Assembly: GCF_019834675.1 (NCBI RefSeq)
Contig: NZ_JABUBU010000002.1
Span: 310,001 to 374,000, forward strand
Length of the DNA stretch: 64,000 nucleotides
Reading direction: 5' to 3'
Source: Rhodococcoides corynebacterioides
GTDB lineage: Bacteria > Actinomycetota > Actinomycetes > Mycobacteriales > Mycobacteriaceae
The notes below the pieces were generated by a model. The model saw only the letters and a program-made list of their open reading frames with translations, searched no databases and was not told the origin of the DNA. Position numbers and translations under genes: made by a program. Below are positions 57,154 through 64,000 of the stretch, piece after piece (positions within the stretch are counted from its first letter, which is position 1; each line of letters begins with the position of its first letter).

Positions 57154-59268
57154 ATGACCGAATCCACCACCCCGGCCGCTTTCGCCGACGAGGTCGTCAC
57201 GCACGCCTTCACGCGCATCCTCACCGTCCCGGGCATCGACGGGCCCGTGGCCCTCGTGACCATCGACAACGGCTTCGACCACACCAAGCCCTCCACCTTC
57301 GGCCCGGCCGGACTGGACGCGCTCGATGCGGCGCTCGACGAGGCCTTCGCCGCCGACCCGGTCGCCGTCGCGGTCACCGGCAAGCCGTTCGTCTTCGCCG
57401 TCGGCGCGGACCTCAACGGGGTGCCGAAGATCGCCGATCGGGACGTCGCCCTGACGATGGGCCGCCGCGGCCACGCCGTGTTCCGTCGTCTGCGCGAATC
57501 GACGGTGCCGACGTTCGCCTTCGTCAACGGCGCCGCGCTCGGCGGCGGTCTGGAACTGGCCCTGCACTGCCACTACCGGACCGTCGCGGACAACGCCGCG
57601 GCCCTGGGACTGCCCGAGGCGTTCCTCGGTCTCGTGCCCGGCTGGGGCGGAACGCAGTTGCTGCCCAACATCATCGGGCCCTCGGCCGCGGTGACGGTGG
57701 TCGTCGAGAACGCTCTCAACCAGAACCGCATGCTGAAGCCGGCCGACGCGCAGAAGATCGGTATCGCCGACGCGGTGCTCGGCGGCGCCGACTTCCTCGA
57801 GCGGTCGCTCGTGTGGGCCGCCTCGGTGCTCGCCGGTGACGTCGTTCCCGCCCGCCCCGAGATCGATCGCGGCCAGGCGTGGGACGACGCGATCGCCCGC
57901 GCCAAGGGCATCGTGTCCGGCAAGACCCGCGATCACGCTCCGGGTCCGGTCAAGGCCGTCGAGTTGCTGGAGCTGGCGCGCAACACCGATCTCGGGGATG
58001 CCGCGTCGTTGGACGCCGGGTTCGCCGCCGAGGACGAGGCGCTCGCCGACCTCCTCATGGCCGACGAACTACGGGCCGGTCTCTACGCCTTCGACCTGGT
58101 GCAGAAGCGGGCCAAGCGTCCCGCCGGCGCGCCCGACAAGTCGGCGGCCCGCAAGGTCACCGGCGTCGGCATCGTCGGTGCCGGACTCATGGCCAGCCAG
58201 CTCGCCCTGCTCTTCGTGCGCCAGCTGAAGGTGCCGGTGATCCTCACCGACATCGATCAGGAGCGCATCGACAAGGGCGTCGGCTACGTGCACGCGGAGA
58301 TCGACAAGCTCCAGGGCAAGAAGCGGCTCTCGCCCGACGCCGCGAACCGCCTCAAGGCGCTCGTGTCCGGCTCGCTGGACAAGGCCGCGTTCGCGAAGAC
58401 CGACTGGGTCATCGAGGCCGTCTTCGAGAACCTCGACGTCAAGAAGAAGGTGTTCGCCGAGCTCGAGGAGCACGTCTCCCCGGAGACCATCCTGGCGACC
58501 AACACCTCGTCGCTGTCGATCACGCGCATGGCCGCCGACCTGAAGCACCCCGAGCGGGTGGTGGGATTCCACTTCTTCAACCCGGTCGCCGTTCTGCCGC
58601 TGCTCGAGGTCATCCGCGGCGAGAAGACGGACGACGCCACCCTGGCCACCGCGTTCGCCACGGCGAAGTCGCTGAAGAAGTCGGCCGTGCTGGTCGCCGA
58701 CAAGCCGGGCTTCGTGTTCAACCGGCTGCTCACCCGCGCGCTCGGCGAGGTCATGAACGCCATCGACGAGGGCACCCCCTTCGACGTCGCGGACGACGCC
58801 ATCGGAGAACTCGGCATGCCGATGAGTCCGCTGACCCTGCTGTCCCTGGTCGGCCCGGCGGTGGCACTGCACACCGGTGAGACGATGGCCGAGTACTACC
58901 CGGAGCGGTTCCACGACTCCCCCGGACTCCAGGCCATGGTCGCCGCGAAGAAGTCCGCGGTGTGGACCTACGGCGCCGACGGCACCAAGACCGTCGACCC
59001 CGAGGTCGCGGACCTCTGGCCGCAGGGCGACTCCCCGTCCACGTCCGAGCAGGTGCTCGATCGCACCCGCCGCGCCTTCGCGGAGGAAATCGACATCATG
59101 CTCACCGAGGGCGTCGTCGCCGCGGCGCAGGACATCGACCTGTGCCTCATCCTCGGCGGCGGGTTCGGCTTCTGGAACGGCGGCATCACCCCGTACCTGG
59201 ACCGCACCGGCACCTCCGAGGCCGTCACCGGGCACCGCTTCCTCGACAAGGGTGTGGCCAGCCTGTAG
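57154..59268 (+). CDS. fadB: Enoyl-CoA hydratase / 3-hydroxyacyl-CoA dehydrogenase
   Basis: A 704-residue bifunctional beta-oxidation enzyme. The N-terminal hydratase (about 1-300) has VNGAALGGGLELALHCHYRT and PEAFLGLVPGWGGTQLLPN with the two catalytic Glu. The dehydrogenase starts near residue 330 with the NAD loop GVGIVGAGLMASQLALLF; its catalytic His is in VVGFHFFNPVAVLPLLEV. The C-terminal dimerisation domain ends GHRFLDKGVASL. The ATG has a GGGAG site. It pairs with fadA directly upstream. Confidence 0.95.
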   Translation: MTESTTPAAFADEVVTHAFTRILTVPGIDGPVALVTIDNGFDHTKPSTFGPAGLDALDAALDEAFAADPVAVAVTGKPFVFAVGADLNGVPKIADRDVALTMGRRGHAVFRRLRESTVPTFAFVNGAALGGGLELALHCHYRTVADNAAALGLPEAFLGLVPGWGGTQLLPNIIGPSAAVTVVVENALNQNRMLKPADAQKIGIADAVLGGADFLERSLVWAASVLAGDVVPARPEIDRGQAWDDAIARAKGIVSGKTRDHAPGPVKAVELLELARNTDLGDAASLDAGFAAEDEALADLLMADELRAGLYAFDLVQKRAKRPAGAPDKSAARKVTGVGIVGAGLMASQLALLFVRQLKVPVILTDIDQERIDKGVGYVHAEIDKLQGKKRLSPDAANRLKALVSGSLDKAAFAKTDWVIEAVFENLDVKKKVFAELEEHVSPETILATNTSSLSITRMAADLKHPERVVGFHFFNPVAVLPLLEVIRGEKTDDATLATAFATAKSLKKSAVLVADKPGFVFNRLLTRALGEVMNAIDEGTPFDVADDAIGELGMPMSPLTLLSLVGPAVALHTGETMAEYYPERFHDSPGLQAMVAAKKSAVWTYGADGTKTVDPEVADLWPQGDSPSTSEQVLDRTRRAFAEEIDIMLTEGVVAAAQDIDLCLILGGGFGFWNGGITPYLDRTGTSEAVTGHRFLDKGVASL

Positions 59269-59340
59269 TTCGCCGCTCGACCGACACCTCCGGGTGGGTG
59301 CTCCGCGCATCCTCCGGGGGTGTCGTCGTTTCCGCGCGGT

Positions 59341-59557
59341 TTCCGCCACCCTCACCGGTTGCACCCCGCGCGCCTGACCGGAACCCGAGCAACTGTCCAC
59401 CCGCACGGGTTTCCGCCACCTTCACCGGTTGCAACCTGCGCGCCTGACTGGAATCCGAGCAGGTGGAGGTCGGGGCCCGAACCTGCTCCCCTTTCCGCAA
59501 CTTGCTCCTGTCACAACCGAAGCAGGTTGCTGAAACCGGAGCAACTTCTCACCCGCG
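59341..59557. repeat. Repeat units A1, A2 and B1 in intergenic DNA
   Basis: This lies in the 390-base gene-free gap after fadB (59269-59658). Unit A (about 50 bases, starting TTCCGCCACC and ending CCCGAGC) occurs at 59341-59390 and again at 59411-59460, a period of exactly 70. Unit B1 (59478-59557, 80 bases) follows. B contains inverted copies of an AACCTGCTCC-like motif: AACCTGCTCC, AACTTGCTCC, GAAGCAGGTT, GGAGCAACTT, so it can fold. A third A and second B lie at 60030-60164. The rest of the gap, 59558-59658, is less GC-rich; I see no promoter or gene in it. Confidence 0.85.
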
Positions 59558-59658
59558 ATGACCTATCGACTGGAACAGGTTGAGACGTTTCGCCATGCCG
59601 GAAAGCGATGTGCGGGCCTGACAACGTGCGCTCGGAAGTCGACAAGTTGTAGCCGTAA

Positions 59659-59916
59659 TCAGTTGAGCGGCCAGTACACAGACTCGTACTCGGCGGCGAT
59701 GCGCGCCGTTTCTTGTTCGGCGTCGGGGCGATCTCCACACCCGAGCGCCTCGAGTCCCGCCTGTACGGCGTCCGCCATGCTGCCGAAGGAGCCGATAGGG
59801 TTCCCGTCGTGCGTCCACCACACGCGCACGAAAAAGCCGTTCGGGGAGGGACTGAACCCGACGGCGCGGTCACCTCGCTGCAGCACAGGACTGCCGGCGG
59901 GGTACCCGTGACTCAT
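59659..59916 (-). CDS. Small protein of unknown function between repeats
   Basis: An 85-residue frame, MSHGYPAGSPVLQRGDRAVG... with GFFVRVWWTHDGNPIGSFGS in the middle and an acidic end (EQETARIAAEYESVYWPLN). I do not recognise the family. The Trp-rich core and the absence of low-complexity residues argue for a real gene. No clear ribosome site precedes the ATG. It is isolated, flanked by the B repeats, and its base composition looks slightly less GC-rich than the neighbours. Confidence 0.5.
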   Translation of the reverse strand: MSHGYPAGSPVLQRGDRAVGFSPSPNGFFVRVWWTHDGNPIGSFGSMADAVQAGLEALGCGDRPDAEQETARIAAEYESVYWPLN

Positions 59917-60029
59917 GCGCCGATGCTCTCACAAGGCGTCCGTCGGCAAGTCGGCGCGACCGCGATATTCCAATCCACTGCCTGCAGAGCGCAGCTGGCT
60001 CGGAAGCTACCCGCACGGCGGTCGGGCTT

Positions 60030-60164
60030 CGAACCTGCTCCCCTTTCCGCAACCTGCTCCTGTTACAACCGAGGCAAGTTGCTGAAACCGGAGCAAGTTT
60101 GCACCCGCGCAGGTTCCCGCCACCCTCACCGGCTGCAACCCGCGCGCCTGACCAGAACCCGAGC
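60030..60164. repeat. Repeat units B2 and A3 in intergenic DNA
   Basis: The 309-base gap 59917-60225 holds a second B unit (60030-60109) that matches B1 at about 73 of 80 bases, joined to a third A unit (60114-60164). B1 and B2 start 552 bases apart in the same orientation and bracket the small gene. The first part of the gap (59917-60029) has no feature I can name; the last part holds the iron box of the next gene. Confidence 0.85.
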
Positions 60165-60207
60165 CGCCCACAACGGCGAGCCCCGGCCCACCACCCCAGC
60201 CACCTGC

Positions 60208-60226
60208 ATAGGTTAGGCTATCCTCG
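60208..60226 (+). promoter_or_regulatory. IdeR/DtxR-type iron box overlapping a leaderless promoter
   Basis: ATAGGTTAGGCTATCCTCG matches TTAGGTTAGGCTAACCTAA at 15 of 19 positions. The TAGGCT inside it (60214-60219) is also a likely -10 and ends six bases before the GTG at 60226. The operator would therefore cover the -10 and the start of a leaderless message. Confidence 0.8.
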
Positions 60227-61239
60227 TGAAACGCAACCGCCTCGTTCCCCTCGTCGCCGCGACCGCCGCCGTCGCCCTCGTGGCCGGGTGCTCCTCGGAC
60301 TCGGGCTCGGAATCGACCGCCGCCGGCACCGGCGAGGGCGCCTTCCCCGTCACCATCGAGCACGCCTTCGGGTCGACCGAGATCCCCTCCGCCCCCGAGC
60401 GCATCGTCACGATGGGGTGGAACGCCCAGGACATTCTCAGCGCCCTCGGCGTGACGCCGGTGGGACAGCCGCGGTACGACTACGGCGCCGACGAGAACGG
60501 CGTGATGCCGTGGGCGCAGGAGTTCTACGACGCCGACGCGACGACGCTGTACGAGGACCCGGCCGCGGGCGATCCGGACGTCGAGGCCCTCGCCGCCCTG
60601 GCACCCGACCTGGTCCTCGCGCCCTACGAGGGCTTCTCGCGGACCTACTACGACACCCTCAGCGGTGTCGCCCCCGTGGTCGCGTACCCCGGCGGCCCCT
60701 GGCAGACCACCTGGCAGGAGCAGACCACGATGATCGGCGAGGCCGTCGGCAAGCCCGACGAGGCGCAGGGGCTGATCGACGGTCTGGGCGAACGGCTCGC
60801 CGCCGAAGCCGAGGCCAACCCGGAGTTCGCGGGCAAGACGGTCGCCGTCGTGAACCTGGACACCGACGCCGGCCAGGCCAACGTCTACCTACCCACCGAT
60901 CCGCGCGTACAGGTGCTGAACGAGATGGGCTTCGTGAACGCTCCCGGCGTGACCGCGCTGGCCGACGCCGACACCACCGGGTCCTTCTTCTCCACCGTGT
61001 CGCTCGAGAACGTCCAGAGCTTCGACGCCGACGTCATCGTCGCCTTCACCCCGGACGGCTTCTCCTTCGACTCGGTGCCTGCACTGGCCACCCTGCCGGC
61101 GGTGCAGTCCGGGTCCGCGATCGCGATGACCGATCAGCAGGTGATCGCCGGGCTGAGCAACGTCAACCCGGTGTCCACGCCGTGGGTGCTCGAGCGCATC
61201 CTGCCGCAACTGAAGGACGCCGCGGGCAAGGCAGCCTGA
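60226..61239 (+). CDS. Iron-siderophore ABC transporter substrate-binding lipoprotein
   Basis: A 337-residue class III binding protein with lipobox Cys22 (ALVAGCSS). The lobes show PERIVTMGWNAQDILSALGV, LAALAPDLVLAPYEGFSR and DADVIVAFTPDGFS. This is the usual pattern of ferric-siderophore binding proteins such as FecB/DesE. The GTG start overlaps the iron box, so strong iron repression is expected. The window has no adjacent permease or ATPase. It is convergent with dxs, 23 bases apart. Confidence 0.92.
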   Translation: MKRNRLVPLVAATAAVALVAGCSSDSGSESTAAGTGEGAFPVTIEHAFGSTEIPSAPERIVTMGWNAQDILSALGVTPVGQPRYDYGADENGVMPWAQEFYDADATTLYEDPAAGDPDVEALAALAPDLVLAPYEGFSRTYYDTLSGVAPVVAYPGGPWQTTWQEQTTMIGEAVGKPDEAQGLIDGLGERLAAEAEANPEFAGKTVAVVNLDTDAGQANVYLPTDPRVQVLNEMGFVNAPGVTALADADTTGSFFSTVSLENVQSFDADVIVAFTPDGFSFDSVPALATLPAVQSGSAIAMTDQQVIAGLSNVNPVSTPWVLERILPQLKDAAGKAA

Positions 61240-61262
61240 CCGCGACGCGGGCGGTGGCTCGG

Positions 61263-63152
61263 TCAGATGCCGTCCGGCCGATGGCCGAGCCACCCGAACA
61301 CCCGACCGGCGATGTCGGCCGGGGTCAGCCCGATCTCCCGGTGGATCCGATCACGCGAGCCGTGGTCCAGGAACTGTTGCGGCACACCGAGATCCCGGCA
61401 CGGCACGTCGACACCCGCGGCCCGCAACGCGGCGGACACCGACGCACCGATACCACCGTGCAGTCCGCTGTCCTCGACCGTGACCACCAGGCGGTAGTCC
61501 GCGGCGAGCTTGGTCAGCGACTGCGGCACCGGCAACACCCACCGCGGATCGACGACGGTCGCGCGCACGCCCCCGGCGGCGAGTTCCTCGGCCGTGTCGA
61601 GGGCCAGCGACGCGAACGGTCCGACGGCGACGAGCAGGACGTCGCCGGGGCCCTCGGTTTCGTGCAGCACGTCGACGACGTCGTCGATCCGGCGCACGGC
61701 GGCCGTGGTCTCCGGAACCGCGCCCTTGGGGAAGCGGATCGCGGTGGGACCGTCGGAGACCGCGAGGGCCTCGCCGAGTTCCTCGCGGAGCGTGGCGGCG
61801 TCACGCGGCGCGGCGACCCGCATGTTCGGCACGATGCCGAGCAGCGACATGTCCCACATGCCGTTGTGGCTGGCGCCGTCCGACCCGGTGACACCGGCGC
61901 GATCGAGCACGAGCGTGACGGGCTGCTTCAGCAGCGCGACGTCCATGAGCAACTGGTCGAACGCGCGATTGAGGAACGTCGAGTAGACGGCGACCACGGG
62001 GTGCAGGCCGCCCAGAGCCAGACCCGCCGCGGACGTCAGCGCGTGCTGCTCGGCGATCCCCACGTCGAAGAAGCGGTCCGGGTAGCGCTCACCGAACGCC
62101 GCGAGACCGGTGGGGCCCGCCATCGCGGCCGTGATGGCCACCACGTCCGGGCGATCGGCGGCGCGGTCGATGAGTTCGCGGGAGAACACCGACGTCCAGT
62201 CCGGCGCCGCCACAGCGACCGCACGACCGGTCAGCGGGTCGATGACGCCGGTGGAGTGCATCTGATCGGCGACGTCGTTCTCGGCGTGGGAGTACCCCAT
62301 GCCCTTGCGGGTCACGGCGTGGACGATGACCGGCCCGCCGTAGGCCTTGGCGCGGCGCAACGCCGACTCCATGGCCGCCTGATCGTGGCCGTCGACCGGT
62401 CCGAGGTACTTGATCCCGAGGTCGGTGAACATCACCTGCGGGCTGACGGCGTCCTTCAGACCCGCTTTCATGCCGTGCAGCATGGCGTAGGCCGGGGACC
62501 CGACCACGGGGATGTTCCGGACGACGCGTCGGCCGGTGTCGAGCGCGCGCTCGTACCCGGGCTGCAGGCGCAGGGTGGCGAGGTGGTCGGCCAGGCCCCC
62601 GATGGTCGGCGAGTACGAGCGGCCGTTGTCGTTGACGACGATGACCAGCGACCGGTCCTGGCCCGCCGCGATGTTGTTGAGCGCCTCCCAGCACATGCCG
62701 CCGGTGAGAGCGCCGTCACCGACGATGGCGACGACGTGCCGGTCCGAGCGGCCGGTGAGCGCGAAGGCCTTGGCCAGCCCGTCGGCGTAGGACAACGAGG
62801 CGGACGCGTGCGACGACTCCACCCAGTCGTGCTCGCTCTCCGCCCGCGACGGGTAGCCGGACAGGCCGCCGTCCTTGCGGAGGGTGTCGAACCTGTCGGC
62901 CCGACCGGTCACCATCTTGTGCACGTAGGCCTGGTGCCCCGTGTCGAAGATCACGGCGTCGGTGGGCGACTCGAACACCCGATGCACGGCCAACGTCAGC
63001 TCGACGACCCCGAGATTGGGCCCGAGATGACCACCCGTGGCGGACACCTTCTCCACCAGGAACCGTCGGATCTCCGCGGCCAGCTCGGTCATCTCGTCGA
63101 GGGACAGGGCACGCAGGTCGCCGGGCTCGTGCACACGTGACAGAACACCCAA
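61263..63152 (-). CDS. dxs: 1-deoxy-D-xylulose-5-phosphate synthase
   Basis: A 629-residue thiamine-diphosphate enzyme, first step of the MEP isoprenoid pathway (pyruvate plus glyceraldehyde 3-phosphate). The N-terminal [18 protein letters not shown], the ThDP motif [16 protein letters not shown] and the transketolase-type [20 protein letters not shown] are diagnostic. The TTG start at 63152 is preferred: GGGGAG lies nine bases ahead, and it restores the usual N-terminus. It matches dxs1 (Rv2682c) of mycobacteria, which closes that syntenic block. Confidence 0.95.
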   Translation of the reverse strand: MGVLSRVHEPGDLRALSLDEMTELAAEIRRFLVEKVSATGGHLGPNLGVVELTLAVHRVFESPTDAVIFDTGHQAYVHKMVTGRADRFDTLRKDGGLSGYPSRAESEHDWVESSHASASLSYADGLAKAFALTGRSDRHVVAIVGDGALTGGMCWEALNNIAAGQDRSLVIVVNDNGRSYSPTIGGLADHLATLRLQPGYERALDTGRRVVRNIPVVGSPAYAMLHGMKAGLKDAVSPQVMFTDLGIKYLGPVDGHDQAAMESALRRAKAYGGPVIVHAVTRKGMGYSHAENDVADQMHSTGVIDPLTGRAVAVAAPDWTSVFSRELIDRAADRPDVVAITAAMAGPTGLAAFGERYPDRFFDVGIAEQHALTSAAGLALGGLHPVVAVYSTFLNRAFDQLLMDVALLKQPVTLVLDRAGVTGSDGASHNGMWDMSLLGIVPNMRVAAPRDAATLREELGEALAVSDGPTAIRFPKGAVPETTAAVRRIDDVVDVLHETEGPGDVLLVAVGPFASLALDTAEELAAGGVRATVVDPRWVLPVPQSLTKLAADYRLVVTVEDSGLHGGIGASVSAALRAAGVDVPCRDLGVPQQFLDHGSRDRIHREIGLTPADIAGRVFGWLGHRPDGI

Positions 63153-63281
63153 CGAAATCGTCTCCCCTCGTACGGTCCGATCGAGGCGCGCCGATCGGTC
63201 ACGCCAGTCTACGTGTCACCGGGCGTCGCGTTACCGTACGACGGCCCACACCCGCGACGACCGAGCGAGGTACCGAGACCG

Positions 63282-64000
63282 ATGACCGACGTCGTGCAGC
63301 ACATCCTCGAGGACGTGTACGCGCTGTGCGCGGCGGACACGTCCGGCGCGGTGGCCGACTACATCCCCGAGCTCGCGACGGCCGACCCCGATCGGTTCGG
63401 CATCTGCCTCACCACCGCCGACGGCTACGTCTACGAGGTGGGCGACACCCGGGTCCCGTTCACCGTCCAGTCGGTCTCCAAGCCGTTCACGTACGCGCTC
63501 GCGCTGGCCGACCGCGGCGAGGAGGCGGTGGCGGCGAAGATCGACGTCGAACCGTCGGGCGAGCCCTTCAACGAGATCAGCCTGGACCCCGTCACCGAGC
63601 GCCCGCGCAACCCGATGATCAACGCCGGCGCGATCACCGCCGCCTCGCTGGTCGCCGGCGACACGCCGGACGAGCAGTTCGACCGTATCCGACGGTCGTT
63701 CTCCCGCTTCGCGGGGCGCGACCTCGAGCTCGACGCGGCCGTCCACGCCTCGGAATCGGCGACGGGCCACCGCAACCGCGCCATCGGCCACATGCTGCGC
63801 TCGTTCGGCGTGGTCGAATCCGACCCGGACGCCGCGGTCGACCTCTACTTCCGGCAGTGCTCGCTGATCGTCACCGGTCGCGACGTCGCCGTGATGGCCG
63901 CGACCCTCGCCAACAACGGCACCAACCCGTGCACCCGCGACCGCGCGGCCGATCCCGTCCTGATCGAACGAGTCCTCAGCGTCATGACCACCTGCGGCAT
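63282..64000 (+). CDS. glsA: Glutaminase A, N-terminal part
   Basis: The first 239 residues of a serine-dependent beta-lactamase-like glutaminase, cut by the window end. The catalytic S-x-x-K is in TVQSVSKPFTYALAL; NPMINAGAITAASLV and LYFRQCSLIVTGRDVAVMAA are family features. It converts glutamine to glutamate and ammonia. The ATG at 63282 starts MTDVVQHILEDVYALC, the usual N-terminus. It is divergent from dxs across 129 bases. Any C-terminal STAS or regulatory domain lies outside the window. Confidence 0.93.
   Translation, partial: MTDVVQHILEDVYALCAADTSGAVADYIPELATADPDRFGICLTTADGYVYEVGDTRVPFTVQSVSKPFTYALALADRGEEAVAAKIDVEPSGEPFNEISLDPVTERPRNPMINAGAITAASLVAGDTPDEQFDRIRRSFSRFAGRDLELDAAVHASESATGHRNRAIGHMLRSFGVVESDPDAAVDLYFRQCSLIVTGRDVAVMAATLANNGTNPCTRDRAADPVLIERVLSVMTTCG

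Noticed and set aside
59341..60164. Possible CRISPR array
   Set aside because: Only two to three copies per unit, units of 50 and 80 bases, irregular spacing with a gene in between, and no cas genes.
60099..63140. 1013-codon open frame on the plus strand
   Set aside because: It crosses repeats, overlaps the binding-protein gene out of frame and is antisense to dxs. Its length reflects high GC only.

Overview
This is a very GC-rich window from an actinobacterium of the order Mycobacteriales, most like Rhodococcus or a close relative. The evidence is the gene content (pimA, a patA-like acyltransferase, a pgsA1-like synthase, aftC, coproporphyrin-route heme genes, IdeR-type iron boxes, mycobacterial-type SOS boxes) and a gene order that, from memory, follows two parts of the Mycobacterium tuberculosis map: roughly the Rv2567-Rv2614 region and then the Rv2669-Rv2682 region. 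The genus is an inference; no 16S gene or database search was available.

Layout. 1-4,850: end of a phosphotransferase gene, a transglutaminase plus ATP-grasp/alpha-E pair, and a DUF389 membrane protein. 4,852-11,475: aspS, a zinc metallopeptidase, an MBL-fold protein, a radical SAM protein, and a photolyase-like protein with its two domains in reversed order, coupled to a DUF3237 gene. 11,526-19,463: a membrane protein, hisS, a glyoxalase-II-like MBL, a cyclophilin, map, an XRE regulator, relA and apt. 19,460-24,755: an oligopeptide-type binding lipoprotein with secF, secD and yajC. 24,863-31,264: ruvCAB under a likely SOS box, a YebC-family gene, pdxT, tesB, an uncharacterised gene and pdxS. 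31,380-37,718: a tightly coupled phosphatidylinositol mannoside block (thrS, HIT, pgsA, patA-like, pimA, Nudix). 37,834-39,757: a FhuF-like Fe-S protein, a TIGR02611-type membrane protein and four tRNA genes. 39,783-46,687: small proteins, a GNAT acetyltransferase, zapE, a RibD-like reductase, an alpha/beta-hydrolase-fold lipoprotein, aftC, msrB and a MaoC protein. 46,678-53,859: a BisC-like molybdoenzyme, a HAD hydrolase and the heme genes hemQ, hemY and hemE, interrupted by an iron-box-controlled binding protein on the other strand. 53,939-59,268: DUF3000, RNase D and a fadA-fadB beta-oxidation pair. 59,269-60,225: a repeat-rich non-coding region around one small gene. 60,226-64,000: a second iron-box-controlled binding lipoprotein, dxs and the start of a glutaminase gene.

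How the genes fit together. Most of the window is conserved core: translation (four tRNAs, aspS, hisS, thrS), stringent response, protein export, Holliday-junction processing, vitamin B6, heme, isoprenoid and mycolate-type envelope synthesis. Many neighbours overlap by four bases (ATGA or GTGA), which suggests translational coupling. Many genes that start a transcript have a TANNNT -10-like hexamer only 6-7 bases before the start codon and no Shine-Dalgarno sequence, so they are probably leaderless.

The least ordinary items are the domain-permuted photolyase-like protein with four conserved-looking cysteines and an SOS-like box in front of it; the A/B repeat array at 59.3-60.2 kb; short tandem duplications carrying the stop codons at three convergent gene junctions; an alpha/beta-hydrolase-fold lipoprotein whose nucleophile position is glycine; and a 32-base perfect palindrome between yajC and secD.
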